Source of the DNA: Cordia subcordata
Lineage: Eukaryota > Streptophyta > Magnoliopsida > Boraginales > Cordiaceae
Direction of reading: 5' to 3'
Length of the DNA: 64,000 nt
Assembly (NCBI GenBank): GCA_028554755.1
Contig: JAPTOF010000003.1
Coordinates: 10,177,501-10,241,500 of the forward strand
Positions 11,254 through 23,200 of the stretch are shown here, one piece after another (the first letter of the stretch is position 1; each line of letters begins with the position of its first letter). The notes beneath the pieces are model-generated. The model saw only the letters and a list, made by a program, of their open reading frames with translations. It did not search any database and had not been told where the DNA came from. Position numbers and translations under genes: made by a program.

Positions 11254-11905
11254 ATGTTGCCTAGACAATGAATCTAGACGGGGGAGTGAATTAATGCAAA
11301 TAAACACTAAAACCTCTTTTAAAATATTTCAAGCAATTACATATACAAAATATAAATATAATACTTGAAATGTAAAGAGTTTGAGGGATAAAAAGATCAA
11401 ACAAATGGATTTAGAGTGATTCGAAGTCCGAAGAGCCTAGTTCACTACCTAAGTCTCTCTTAAGGTTTCGGTTACTTTACTAATGAATACGCTTCTTGGT
11501 TAGTATGTTGTAGAAGCATAGACAATGATCACAACCCCTTACTTCACCATAAGGACCACAAGTGTTCTCCCAACACCTGAGGATTTGAAACCCTTCACTC
11601 TTAATAGAATGTCTTTCACACTCTATATTACCCAAGAGCAGAGTACGCACCCAATGTAATAGTGAATTGTTTGGTTACAAGACTTCTTGTGAGTAAGAAT
11701 ACAAGAGGTATTTAAACCTTTCTATATTGCTCTAAGTATAGGCAATTGATGAGCTTAAGTAACTTGATCAGTGAATGCTAACGATGTGTAATCATTGAGG
11801 ATAGCAATAAATGAGATGAATTTGCAAGAAAGAAAGCTTTCAATGCTATTAGATTGCAAAGAGATTTTGGATCAAGTTCTATTTTGAGTTGAGAGGTGAA
11901 AGGTG

Positions 11906-11913
11906 TATTTATA
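11906..11913 (-). promoter_or_regulatory. TATA box of SIRE-like 3' LTR
   Basis: TATAAATA on the minus strand, conserved at the equivalent place in the right LTR (32887-32894). Confidence 0.6.
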
Positions 11914-11974
11914 ATACCAAAAAGTAGATTTTCCAATGGTCAAATTTAAAAAGCTCAAAAAGGCATATAGGTTG

Positions 11975-12125
11975 ATTGTACTGGTCAACTCTTTAGCTTA
12001 GCCGGTACTTCTAGTGGGTTAAAGGCCTAACTGGTCGACCGCCTAGCTTAGCCGGTAGGAAAAAAAAAAGCATTCTGTTTAAACCAATTGACTGAGCAGG
12101 TCGACTGGCTGTCTCAGCCGGCAAC
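11975..12125 (-). promoter_or_regulatory. GTCGAC module in U3 of SIRE-like 3' LTR
   Basis: GTCGAC cores at 12034 and 12100 lie within CTGGTCGACCGCC and AGGTCGACTGGC. Related words GGTCAAC, CAATTGACTGAG and GCCGGCAACGG surround them. On the element strand the module is about 60 bp upstream of the TATA box, the same arrangement as in the gypsy LTRs. A regulatory role is inferred. Confidence 0.5.
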
Positions 12126-12573
12126 GGCAAAAGTAGCCTGAAAAGCTGTTTTACTTTTTCAAAAAGCCACTTTTTGTACCTAATGCACAGTAGCACTTTT
12201 TTTGTAAGTTTCAATAGTTCAGAAAGACAACTTGCACCCAATAACATCCAATCACATTAATATTACCAACTCAAGCATGCAATACATTAAATGCTAAGTT
12301 AACTACCACTCAACTTAAGATTTTCAGATTTTTTTAGAATGAAAAGAAAAACTTTGAGCATGCAAAGGTATTAACCCATAGGTTTATATCATACACAAAA
12401 GCACTCAAATACTTATAATGCAAAGCTATACTCAAATTAGGTACACTTTTACTGTAGATTTCTTGAAGATCTAAGCATATACATATATATACAATCACAC
12501 AAACACAAACACATATATCAATGTGACATTTACCAATGCATTAGGTAATGTTATTGTACATATTACTCTATAA

Positions 12574-12661
12574 GGCATAGAAGTGGACCAAAGAACTCAA
12601 TTCTCTACAGGAAAAGTGGCATAGAAGTGGACCAAAGAACTCAATTCTCTATAGGAAAAGT
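12574..12661. repeat. 44-bp tandem duplication in LTR
   Basis: A 44-bp unit beginning GGCATAGAAGTGGACC is present twice head to tail with one visible difference (CTACAGG versus CTATAGG). The right LTR does not extend far enough to tell whether the duplication predates insertion. Confidence 0.9.
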
Positions 12662-13092
12662 TATCTTATGCATGTACACTCAGATGTATTCTTATAAAGA
12701 TAATGATATGATGTATAAGCATACACTAGATAAGGTACATGCACTTAATTAAGAAGAAAAGATGATCTAAGATTGAAATCTAAGAAGCATGTACAAAGTT
12801 AATGAATATGCATACAATGCAAGAAGTTATTGAGCTCATAATAGTACCTATGTACTAAGATAAAATTAACAAGACTACGAAAGAAGAGACTAGACTAATT
12901 CTTCAAGTATTCTCCATAACTCTTCAATCTTCAATGATGAACCATGCTCCATTCTTAATCTTGCTTAATTTTTTCATCTTGCTCAAGTGGCTACTATGAA
13001 TAAGATATTCAAAATACTCTAATAGTAGTAATTAGTTAATTAGGTACAATTATTACATCATCAAAACAATATTAAAACCAATATGCTCAGCA

Positions 13093-13106
13093 TTTTCCTT
13101 TTTTTT
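13093..13106 (-). other. Polypurine tract of SIRE-like element
   Basis: TTTTCCTTTTTTTT on the plus strand is AAAAAAAAGGAAAA on the minus strand. It is preceded on that strand by TTTTGTCATCATC, a run I associate with the end of the internal region in SIRE/Maximus elements. Confidence 0.65.
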
Positions 13107-13624
13107 GATGATGACAAAATAATTGTCTATTTGAAGTCCAAGGTAGAGTCTAAGGAAGAAACTCCCCCTGACTCAAGACTCCCTCTCAACTATACCATAA
13201 AAGCAATAGAAGAAATATGAGCAATGAGAATAATATGAGTACTAAAATACCAATTCCATATTCAAAGATCAAAATTCCATATTTAAAGATCAATATCAAC
13301 TACTAATATCTTTTACTTTCAATCAATATCCTTTACTCTCTTCTCCCCTTTTTGCATCATAAAAAAAGAACCATATAGGGAAAGTTAAGGAGAATTTTGG
13401 GCCATCAATACTAAGTGGTAGTATTATTTGGCTCCACACAAGCATGCAAGCATAGAAAGCCTAGACAAACAAGAACAAAGATAGACAAATAGAGAGAAGA
13501 CATTAGCATGATTAAAAACATTCAACAATAAGCAAAAGTACTAAAAAATAGTCAAAGTACCAACAAACGCTAGTGGGGTGAAAATTAGTTTAAAACCCTA
13601 GAGGAGTGGGATTTTGGAGAAAAA
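13107..13624. other. Untranslated 3' internal region of SIRE-like element
   Basis: No coding frame is supported. The stretch is A-rich and lies between the extra ORF and the polypurine tract; a C-rich block AACTCCCCCTGACTC is at about 13160. Confidence 0.5.
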
Positions 13625-15016
13625 CTAAGAATTTTTCAGAAACATAGAGGAGGTAGTGACTTGGGCCGATTCATTATCATCTAGAAGCCCCATATGAAGC
13701 TTTATCATCTTTACATCCCGTGCCAATCTTGCCATGAGTTGACTTTGATCTCCAAAAATGGTGGTAAGGCTTTCAAGAGTTCGATGTTGATCTTTCACCA
13801 TAGTTGCCAAACCATCAACCTTATCACCAATGAGATCAGTTTTATCAAACAACCTTTGTGTCATCCTATCATTGGCATCCTTGGACCTCAACTCATAATT
13901 TTGACCTTGCTCTTCATTATATTCCTTCCTCGCTTCTTCATCCTCTTCAACATCATCCATTTCCTCATCATCATTATTATTGTCACTATCCCTTGATGTC
14001 CTTCCATATTAACCCCTTGTTTCTCATCCATATTATCCTTATGTGGAAAATCAAAAGTGGTTTTGTTCACAATGTGTTATTCAATGAGATTTTGTATATG
14101 TGGAGGCAAAACTTGAAATTTCTCTTTATGCATCCATCTTCCTCGTCAATAGTATATATCAATGCACTTAAGACATTATAAATCAAGATTTCACATATGA
14201 CTAAAGAAGTTTTTAGGTATACCCTCAAAGCTAATCCCTTTGGCTCTAAAGATTCTTTTTAATACCATTCCAAAGGGCAATATAGTAGACCAAAGGATAA
14301 CATTCTTCACAAAAGCAAGGATGGTTTCCAAAAGATTAACCCTTATGTTGTGATAAAGCAAATAGAGACAATATGCTTCAGCTTTATAAATTTGGCCATC
14401 ATGTGTATCCTTTAGGACTACATTATGCTTAAACATCCTAATAAAGGCTTTGTACTCAGGATGACCTTCATTTAACAAAGGAAATTCAACATATTGTGGT
14501 TTTTCTTCCAAAAGAAACTGGTAAATGGTGACTTCAGATATCCCCTTAGGAAATTTGGAAAAATCTCTAAATGCAAATATTAGACATTGAACATCATGCA
14601 AAAGAATACTAAAAATTCTCCTAAAATCTTTCTCAGTAGTTTCAAAATCAACACCTTTCATGGTAGACCAAACTTTGCCATACAACTTATTTCATTCTAT
14701 TTTTTCATAAAATTCTCTAACAAGTTTAGGATAGTAGGGTTCCTTAATGGTCATAGGTCATATAATCCATCCATCTATTAGCAATGCAAAACTCAATCAT
14801 TCTAAGATTTTGTAGTTCATCAAGGACAAGCCTTTTACTTGGCCAAATCTTATTCCCAAAATAGTCCCTTTTCTCAGTAGGTGGAGTATGTGATGCTAAT
14901 GGCTCCGGATATGGTTGCCTTCTTAGTCGAGCCCTTGATCCTCTTGGAGAAATTGTAACATTCTTCCCCTCGAATGTTGAAGCTTGAGCTTTTCCCATTT
15001 CTCTTGTGTTGGCCAA
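13625..15016 (-). pseudogene. Extra ORF after pol (env-like position) of SIRE-like element, broken
   Basis: Three consecutive minus-strand frames form one decayed reading frame downstream of pol. The first (15016-14744) is a basic N-terminal part rich in R and P. The middle part (14685-14191, 164 codons) has FDFETTEKDF-type, VEFPLLNEGHPEY and AYCLYLLYHNIRVN segments. The C-terminal part (13960-13625) is acidic then helical, with spaced hydrophobics suggesting a coiled coil. I see no signal peptide and no clear membrane anchor. The middle resembles the plant-transposon-type domain found in extra ORFs of retroelements, by memory only. In SIRE/Maximus elements an ORF in this place is called env-like by position; envelope function is not shown here. 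Confidence 0.55.
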
Positions 15017-15180
15017 GAGAGAGAATTTGAAAAACTAAGGTTTTGAGGTTTGAAAGGTGGAAAGATTTGAAGTGGGTGTCGTGTTTTTGCAAAAGATTTA
15101 AGAGAAAAATATTTTGAAAGAGTGTTTTATAGAGAGATTTTGAGAGAAAAAGAGAGAAATTTAAGAGTTAGAAATGAAAT

Positions 15181-15480
15181 ATGACACAACCGGTCGAGCT
15201 TTAAGCTTTTAAAATAAGATTTTGTGACTATCGGTCGACCAGTACCCTATGGGTGTCAAACGGTACACTTAGCTGGTATAGATAGTAACTAAAATGCATT
15301 ATTAGTTAACCCAGTTGGTCAGCCGATATGCTTAACTGGTATACTTCTTTTGCAAAAAAGCTTGACTTTTCACAAATTTGTCATGCCCAACTCTCTCAAC
15401 CAGTATGCTTTTTTGTAGAAAAGCTTGACTTTTCACAAATTTGTCATGCCTAACTCCCTTCTAAGTTCAAAAATTGGTTT
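15181..15480 (-). repeat. GTCGAC-containing spacer with about 65-bp tandem duplication
   Basis: GTCGAG at 15193 and GTCGAC at 15234, with CCAGTTGGTC and AACTGGTAT words, recall the LTR modules but here lie in the internal spacer between pol and the extra ORF. A unit containing AAAAGCTTGACTTTTCACAA is repeated at about 15333-15395 and 15397-15460. Confidence 0.6.
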
Positions 15481-15525
15481 TCATGCAAATGCTTGGTGAA
15501 GACATTAGCTAATTAATGCAAGGAA

Positions 15526-16407
15526 TCAACAAAATTTAGCACAACATCTCTCTTTTTTGCACATGATTCTAATTTCTATGTGCTTAGTCCTAGAGTGTTG
15601 AATTCGGTTCTTAGTGAGGCTAGTTGCACTTGTATTATCACATAAAACATGAACATCCTCAAATATCACCCCAAAGTCAAGCAAAGTTTGTTTCATCCAA
15701 AAAACTTGTGCAACACAATTACCTACTGCAATATATTCTACTTCGGCCATGGATAATGCTATACTGTTTTGTTTTCTACCTGACTAAGATATTAAGCAAT
15801 TTCCTAGGGAGTGACAAGCTCCACTAGTGCTTTTCCTATCGGTTTTACAACTAGCAAAGTCTATATTGGAATAACCTACTAATTCAAAATTAGTTCCTTT
15901 AGGATGCCATAAGCCTAACACTTGTGTTCCTTTTAGATACCTAAAAATCCTTTTAATGGCAAGTAAGTGAGATTCTTTAGGACAAGATTGAAAACGAGCA
16001 CACAAGCACACCACAACCATGATATCAGGTCTAGAGGCGGTTAAGTAAAGTAAACTTCCGATCATACCTTTATACGATTTTTCATCCACCAGCTTATCAT
16101 TTTCATCTTTGTCAAGTTGGAAGAGGTGCTTATTGGTGTTCCTATCTTGTTAGCTCCATCAAGACCAAACTTCTTGAGCAATTCTTTAGTGTACCCAGCT
16201 TGGTTAATGAAGATTCTTTCCTTTGTTTGTTTGATTTGAAGTCCAAGGAAGAAATTGAGCTCTCCCATCATACTCATTTCAGATTCACTATGCATACACT
16301 TAAAGAAGCTTTCACAAAGAGATTCATTAGTAGCACTAAATATAATATCATCAACATATATTTGTACAACTAATATGCCTTTTCCATCATGCTTTACAAA
16401 TAATGTC
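15526..16407 (-). pseudogene. SIRE-like copia pol, C-terminal part (RT end and RNase H)
   Basis: Minus-strand remnants continue the pol interrupted at 25759. The RT catalytic YVDD lies around 16346-16357. After it come ELNFFLGLQIKQ and GYTKELLKKFGLDG blocks, then GSLLYLTASRPDI (16062-15990), the RNase H blocks KTDRKSTSGACHSLG, and finally AEVEYIAVGNC and VLCDNTSA (15750-15526). At least two frame breaks separate the three pieces. The 9.3 kb copia element is inserted just upstream of YVDD, separating this part from the N-terminal RT at 25.76-26.15 kb. Confidence 0.9.
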
Positions 16408-16417
16408 GAGTTGAGAT

Positions 16418-18309
16418 TGTTAGGATTAGTATGCCCTAAAGCTCACTTGTACATGACATTTTGGATATGAAACAATGTATAATCATATTTTTGTTAAATG
16501 GCATTATGAGTTTCTTACATATAATCTCTGTTATGTTTTATCGATGCATGTATGAAGGTCCTTTGACTTGCACTAATGACTTGGGTACGCAGTGAGGCTA
16601 GACGCACAGTAGGTTCAAGTCTAGATTTAGTCACGTCATAAATTGAATCCATAACCAAATAGTAGTGTTGGGCACTCTACTTTGATAAGGTTATATTGAG
16701 TAAGTCTCCTCTTTGAGGGTGATCTACCTAGGTCATTGGAGGACTTTCTGGATCTGTCTCAATAGTATGTGTGTCACGTATTGGATAGGACCGTTGTGAG
16801 TATGTTTTCTAGCGACGTACTATCAAAGAAAGAAAACAAGACACTCACTGCTACTAAATGATCATTGCTCTTAATCTTGAGTATATGTGGATAAACTAAT
16901 GAAGTTAGGGTTTAGTACTTTGATTCACTGTGGGTGAGATCTTATTTTATTAGGATCAACAGCTTGTGCATTGAGTGCTAAGTTCTAATTAATTAGAACA
17001 TGCATATGCAAAAATGGAATCTATGTGCCCCCTTTGGGATTGTCCAAATTTATCATCCGAATCTAGATCTAGTGATAATACCTTTATAGGTGTGTCGGTC
17101 ATATGGCTTGAGGGTCGCTCCGAGATCAAGAGATTCCATGACCAAGGATGGTTGGCAATAGGACAAGAAACCCAACGGAAAAGATATAGCTAAGGAGGTG
17201 ATAGTACACGTGCCAAAGGACCGATCTTAGTGTGGGTATACATAGAGGGGCATTATGGTCAGTTATTTAGTAGGTCAAAGACAAAGTTCACATTCTTTTG
17301 TGATAAGCTTTTGGGTAATGACAATTATTCTTGGAGTGCAACTTTGATCTTATGGTGGAATAGATCGAAGTTAAAAATAATTATTATGTCGCCTAGATCG
17401 GGCAAGGATTTTATTAATTATTTTTGTAAGACAATGATAATAGTGTCTTCTTGGTCCCTTCCCTAGTTGAAATGACTTTGAGAGAGTAATCTTGAAAGAG
17501 AAAATTCCATATTGTGGTAGTAGCCTTATTGGGCCAAAGCTTGAAATTGGGTTTGGGCTTTCTTTAGAGTCCAAGATAACCTAATTGGGCTAGGATGGTT
17601 TCCTATTGGGCTTGGGCCTCCACATGGATTATGGACTATGTGTTGGATTTGGATAATGGGCTTGGCCTAAGTCTTCCAAGACAAGTGGACAACTTGCAAA
17701 ATACTACAAAAACAAGTGGACAACTTGCACAAGTCTTCCAACACAAGATTGACAAGTTTCAAAAAGGAAATACTACATGGAAATTTTCTCCCACATTGAA
17801 AGTTTAGCAACTTTAGATGCCAAGGTTGTCTCTATAAATAGACAAGACCCTACACCTTTTATGCATTCCACTTTTTAGTTGATTTCTTCCTTTTTGGCAA
17901 GAAAATACTACAACACATAGTACACACTTATTGTGTGATTTTTGCTCTAGTTTTTCAAGAGCATATTACTTTGCTTCTTCCCACACAAGAGGCTATTCTC
18001 TCAAGATAAGTCTCTTTCATCATAAGGAAGAAGACTAGGGAGTTGCTTATTGTGACACTCTTATAGCAAATTTTGGTGGCCTTGTTCGTGAACGGAACAA
18101 AGCTTGTAACCGGTTTTAGCTTCATCAAAGGCCCCACGCTCAAGAGGTTAGCTTTATATATTTTTGCAAGCATTAGTTATATTCTATATGTTCTTGAGCA
18201 TGTTCTTGTGTGTGTAATGTGGTTATTTTATTTTCCTAGCATGTTTTCTTAGTTATAATTTAGAAAATATGGACTAGGATACCCCACACTTAATAATATC
18301 GATCCTACA
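16418..18309 (+). mobile_element. 5' LTR of nested copia element
   Basis: An 1,892-bp direct repeat of 23859-25753, starting TGTTAGGATT and ending GATCCTACA. A TATA box CTATAAATAG lies at about 17832. The five bases GAGAT before it (16413-16417) also precede the 3' LTR, where they are the end of the polypurine tract. ORFs inside (17230-17466, 17595-17807) occur in both LTRs and are not genes. Confidence 0.95.
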
Positions 18310-18311
18310 AT

Positions 18312-18324
18312 TGGTATCAGAGCC
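18312..18324 (+). other. Primer-binding site, initiator tRNA-Met
   Basis: TGGTATCAGAGCC, two bases after the 5' LTR, matches the 3' end of plant initiator tRNA-Met in complement, the standard copia primer site. Confidence 0.95.
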
Positions 18325-19960
18325 TAGGCTCACACACAACATGCTTAGACTATGCAAGAATATTGTATTTGCATAAATATATATTAGTCATCTTGTGTGT
18401 GGCAAGATTAGGAAATCTTGTGTTGCATATACTTGTGGTTTTATGCTTGTATGTGCAGGTAATATAAAATCCCCTTGATGGTTCGTATGTATGCATGAGA
18501 GATTTTCGTGTACGGTCAACAAAGCTTGGCCATAGGCGATTTCATGTATAAAATATTTCTGGTTATTGCTTTTAGTTTCATTTAAAAGAAGCATAGGATG
18601 TTTTGATATCCTTGTAATGTTTCTTTATGAAGCTTGTATTAGCAATTGCAAAGTGTATTATTGTAATCTTTGAAGACCAAGGAGAAAAACAAGAAAAATA
18701 GCATATAAGAATACTCTACCTGGTAAGCAAGCCGGACGACCGGGTGGACTTAACCGGTCGACCGGCTACTCCAGGGAGCAAAAAAAAAAAAAAAATTCCT
18801 GAAGCAATTGGAGCCGGTCGACTGGCTCTTATTGACGGTCGACCGGCTGAGGCAGAAAAAACTACTATATGTGCTGTTTTTGTTGAAGATTACAGGGAGC
18901 CATCAAAGAGGGATTCTAACATATTTTTGGTGGATATTTATAATGCATTGATATATGGTTTTAACATATTTGCATTAGCATGATTGCCACCTAGAAATAT
19001 GTCCACTCATTAGGGTTTATAAAAATTAGTCATACATATGAGTTGATTCTCAAAGATAGTTAAGTTTATGAGAATGGCTTAGACAAGAGAATTACAAGCG
19101 GCTATGTCTAAAGATGCCATGAGATCTCATGACAACATTAAAAGAACTTAACTTGAGATTTACATGTTTATATATCAACCTAAGGGTCTATGCATCCAGA
19201 TATAGGTAAGAGATCTATTGTGATATTGCAATATTTTAGTAACACAAAAGGGATTTACATATATCCAAAATGTGTTTAGATCTAAAACAAAGCAAGAATA
19301 TCAAAGGAAACCCTTAAGTTAAAATATTGAGTGGGAGAGGGACCGAAATACCCCATGACTTTCCATATCCAATTCATGTTAGTGATAAATGTTATTAACT
19401 TCCCCAACGGAAGGTGACATTTTGTCTAGATTTAACAAGGTGAAACATAAAATGTTTATTCAAAAGGGTGTTAGTAAGTTCGACCATCCCATCGATGGAG
19501 TTCTTCACTAAAGATCGCCTTACGTAACATTGATTAAAGTCACTACCCTATCAGAGGGCTTAAATCAAGAATGTTTTGGAGAATAAACATTAGGAATGGG
19601 TGTACACTCAACTTAAATGGTAGGTTCGACTATCCTATCGATAGAGTTCGCTACCGGATTTAAGAAGCCAAACAAAATAGTGATTGAATTATTCAATTGG
19701 ATCATATCCAGACAATTGTTAATTCAAATAAGTGGTGGCACTTAACTTAACATTCATAAGTTCGGCCATCCCATCAGTGGAGTTCTTATGAGGATGTTGA
19801 GACACTGTTACATCGAGTAGTTTAAAGGGTTGATCTGCTCAAAGGCAAATGATGTAAAAAGTACTTGTATGTTTTATTTCCAAAGATAGCATACATATTA
19901 TACATGCATCAATTTTGTACTCATAAATTAATTATGATTATATTGTTGTATCCAAAAAAA
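18325..19960 (+). other. Leader region of nested copia element
   Basis: About 1.6 kb between the primer-binding site and gag without a supported gene. It contains the GTCGAC module at 18730-18860. Related TTCGACCATCCCATCGATGG-like words recur near 19478, 19625 and 19763, each followed by AGTTC, forming three loosely spaced repeats of a TTCG(A/G)C...ATCCxATC...GGAGTTC unit. These may reflect RNA structure for packaging, which is inference. Confidence 0.5.
18730..18860 (+). promoter_or_regulatory. GTCGAC-centred palindromic module in copia leader
   Basis: GTCGAC cores at 18757, 18817 and 18838 lie in CCGGTCGACCGGC and CCGGTCGACTGGC contexts, with CTCCAGGGAGCA and an A15-type run between. The same CCGGTCGACCGGC + CTCCAG(A/G)GAGC combination occurs in gypsy LTR B. 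Here it is downstream of the LTR, in the transcribed leader, not in U3. Confidence 0.55.
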
Positions 19961-20780
19961 ATGTCTTCGTTCAGTCCACTAGTTACAATTCTCAAAGAGC
20001 ACAAGCTCACTGGACCGAATTTTGTGGACTGGGAACGAAACTTAGACATAGTACTCACTGCAGAAGAGTACAAGTATGTCCTAACAACTCCTTGTCCTGT
20101 TGTAAGGGCTAACTCTTCTGAAACCTAGAAAGATGCTGAGGCAAAATGGCAGAAAGCCAATAGTATGGCCAAGTGCTATATGATGGCTTCTATGTCAGAT
20201 ATTTTGCAAAGCAAGCATCATCATATGGAAACTGCAAAAGAAATCATGACCTTACTGTCTCGTATGTTTGCTGATAAGAGCAGGCCCGCAAGGCAAGGTG
20301 CTCTTAGAGAAATTATGAATCAAAGGATGGTAGAAGGAGCATCTGTCAGGGAGCATATGCTCAAAATGATGGATTGCTTTAATATTGCTGAGATCCTAGG
20401 AGCAAACATAGATGAACAATCAAAGGTAGACATGATTTTGGAGACTCTACCGTCATCTTATACTCAGTTTAAGCTTTAATTATAATATGAGTAAGATGAA
20501 CATGGATATGACGGAATTAATGAAAGAGCTCCTAGCTGCAGAAGCCATAATGAAAAATAAAGGCCACATAAATATGGTTCAAGCATCCACTTCTGGACTT
20601 AACCCGAAAGAGAGAAAGTTCAAAGGAAAGGGAAGCAAAAACGTGGTCAAGGGAAAAAGAAGAAAAGTGGTGAACAGCCCGGTGATTAATCGGTGAAAAG
20701 CCCAAGGGCAACGCTTTAAATGTGGCCTAAAAGGACACCGGAAAAGGATTGCCCAAGTACTTGGCTCGAGGCCGAAAGGT
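19961..20780 (+). pseudogene. Copia gag, broken
   Basis: It starts at ATG 19961 (MSSFSPLVTIL) and shows the UBN2-type gag: LTGPNFVDWERNLDIVL, then EIMTLLSRMFADKSRPARQGALREIM and ETLPSSYTQFKL. A TAG at 20126-20128 interrupts the frame after about 55 codons, a one-base insertion after TTTAAGCTT (20475) shifts frame, and the zinc-knuckle region (CGLKGHRKR near 20720) has lost its first cysteine context. As a product it would form the virus-like particle; in this state it is not functional. Confidence 0.88.
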
Positions 20781-20809
20781 ACACCTCTTTTGTTCTACAT
20801 TGAAACCGC

Positions 20810-21030
20810 TTAGTGGTTGATTCTACTGATTCTTGGATTGTAGACTGGAGCCACTAACCATATTTGCAATTCTTTGCATTGGTTTTGAAATGAAGGAACT
20901 AGCTAAAGGGAGTTTGCTCGAGGTTGGGTAATGGAGCAAAAGTATGGGCTGCGATGGGAGGAATGTGCTTAAATTTTCCTGTAATAGGAAGATATTTTTG
21001 AACAATGTTTATTATGTTCGGATGTGCGTA
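20810..21030 (+). pseudogene. Copia protease remnant
   Basis: DSWIVD followed by GATNHICNS can be read only by changing frame at about 20845, where the D-S-G active-site triplet should be; a base or more has been lost there. The rest is degenerate. Confidence 0.7.
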
Positions 21031-21046
21031 AAAACCTTATCTCTGT

Positions 21047-22095
21047 TTGCAATTAATATTAGAGGGTTGTTGCATTAATTTCCATTCTGGTGTTGATATC
21101 AGTAGAGATGGAAATATTATTTGTTCCGGTAGCATGCATGATAATTTGTTCTATATAAAACCTATTACAAACTCACTGCATAATATAGAACAAACTAATT
21201 CCCGGAAAAGGAAGGTTTCTTCGACCAATGATACATATCTTTGGCACCTACGCTTAGGACATATCAGTCTAAAGCGAATTCAGAGATTAGTCGAGGATGG
21301 GCATCTTAGCTCATTAGATCTCAAGATCTACCTCCGTGTGAATCTTGTCTCAAAGGGAAGATGACTAAACGGTCATTTTCTTCTAAAGGAGAAAGGGCCA
21401 AAGAAGTATTGGAATTGGTTCACACTGATGTGTGTGGTCCTATGAGCAAACTAGCACGAGGAGGTTATGAGTATTTCATTACTTTTACTGATGATTACTC
21501 TAGGTATGGATATGTATATCTAATGCGATGCAAGTCTGAATCCTTTGAGAAATTCAAAGAGTTCAAAGCTAAGGCAGAGCGGAAATTAGATAAACATATC
21601 AAAGCCCTTCCGTCTGATCGAGGTGGCGAATACCTCTCAGGTGAGTTTAGAGACTATCTTACACAAGAAGGGATAGTGTCTTAGTTGACTGCACCAGGGA
21701 CTTCTCAGCAAAATGGTGTAGCAGAGAGAAGAAATCGTACCCTATTGGATATGGTTAGGTCAATGATGAGTCATGCATCATTACCTTTATCTTTTTGGGG
21801 GTATGCCATTGAAACAGCGGCATACATCTTGAACTTGGTACCATCCAAATCAGTACCTAGGACACCTCAAGAAATGTGGACTGGGCGTAAGCCCAGTCTA
21901 AATCATCTCCACATTTGGGGCTGTCCAGCTTATGTACTTAATAGTAATGCTTCAAAATTGGAACCAAGATTGGAGTTGTGCTATTTCATTGGATATCCTA
22001 AGGGAACCAGAGGTGGGATCTTTTATAATCCTAAGGAGCAAAAGGTGTTTATAAGCACCCATGCTAGATACTTAGAGAATGATGAAATGGTCTAG
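21047..22095 (+). pseudogene. Copia integrase, broken
   Basis: The pre-integrase zinc-binding region reads LWHLRLGHISLKRIQRL and its CESC cysteines are reached only after a one-base frameshift near 21325. The catalytic core follows: HTDVCGPM (first Asp), FITFTDDYSRYGYVY, SDRGGEY (second Asp), then a TAG at 21682-21684. After it come GTSQQNGVAERRNRTLLDM with the catalytic Glu and the HIWGCPAYV block. The family's D-D-E residues are all present, but the frame is split in three. Confidence 0.92.
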
Positions 22096-22155
22096 AAAAC
22101 ACCAGATTCTGAAGTTGTTCTAGATGAGATTTCAAAAGAATCTCCAGTAACACCT

Positions 22156-23200
22156 GTGGTAACTGTGAATGAAAAAGAACAACATATTACACCTAATATA
22201 TCGGAGCATCGTCGTAGTGGGAGAATATCCAAGCCTCCTGATAGATACTATGGAGAGTCCTTTCAGACTTCTTCAGAGAATCAGGTGGTGGATCCCGTAA
22301 GTTATGATGAAGCAGTTTCCGACATAGATGCCGACAAATGGCATAAGGCAATGGATTCAGAGTTAAAATCTATGTATTCTAACAAAGTCCGATCTTGTAG
22401 TTGCACCTGAAGGGGTAAAACCTATAGGGTGCAAATGGGTCTACAAGAGAAAAAGAGGAGTTGATGGAAAAGTTGAAACCTTTAAAGCAAGGTTGGTGGC
22501 GAAAGGTTATACTCAGAAAGAAGGGATCGATTATGAGGAAACTTTCTCACCAGTAGCCTTGCTTAAATCCATCAGGATACTTCTTGCCATCGCTTGTCAT
22601 TATGACTACGAGATATGGCAAATGGACGTCAAGACACCTTTCTTAATGGGGAACTTGGCGAGACCATTTACATGACACAACGGATGGATACATTGCTAAA
22701 GGCCAGAACATATGGTTTGTAAATTAAAGAAGTCCATTTATGGATTAAAACAGCATCTAGAGCATGGAACATCAAATTTGATCGTAATTAAATCTTATGG
22801 TTTTGATCAAAATATTGATGAACCTTGCGTGTATAAAAGGTGTAATGGAAATCTGTAGCTTTTTGGTTACGTATGTGGATGATATCCTACTAATTGGAAA
22901 TGATGTGGGGATGCTATCATCCATAAAGGTTTGGCTTTCTACTCAATTTCAAATGAAGGATTTAGGAGAAGCTAGTTATGTTCTAGGCATCAAGCTTATG
23001 CGAGATCGTAAGAACAGAAGGCTAGCCCTATCTCAAGCTTCATTTATTGAGAAGATATTAGTCAGGTTTAACATGCAAAACTCTAAGAAGGCCTTGTTAC
23101 CTTCTAGACATGGAGTTTATCTATCTCGGATCAATGTCCTAAAACACTGAGGAGATAGAGAGCATGAAGCGAGTTCCTTATGCTTCAGCTTGGAAGTCTC
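22156..23200 (+). pseudogene. Copia reverse transcriptase, broken
   Basis: Blocks in order: [16 protein letters not shown] (22320s), [16 protein letters not shown] reached by frameshift near 22395, [21 protein letters not shown] (22495), QMDVKT then another frameshift at about 22635, SIYGLKQ-like sequence, and the catalytic YVDD at 22872-22883 followed by GEASYVLGIKL. Both polymerase aspartate motifs remain, but at least three frame breaks prevent expression. Confidence 0.92.

Larger units (their letters stand above)
11254..13092 (-). mobile_element. 3' LTR of SIRE/Maximus-like copia element
   Basis: An 1,839-bp LTR. Its plus-strand left end TGTTGCCTAGACAATGAATC matches the right LTR at 32226 (TGTTGCCTAGATAATGAATC), and similarity continues to about 12480, where the right copy is truncated. 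The inner end is TGCTCAGCA followed by the polypurine tract. A TATA box is at 11906-11913 (TATAAATA on the minus strand) and a GTCGAC module lies upstream of it. A 44-bp tandem duplication occurs at 12574-12661. The two LTRs differ at many positions, so the insertion is old. Confidence 0.88.

Noticed and set aside
13694..14181. Plus-strand ORFs of 100 and 107 codons
   Set aside because: They are the antisense of the extra ORF on the minus strand and are rich in H, I and L as expected for complement of acidic/lysine-rich coding.
17230..17807. ORFs of 67-78 codons in the copia LTR
   Set aside because: Identical frames recur in the other LTR (24675-25249); they are non-coding LTR sequence.
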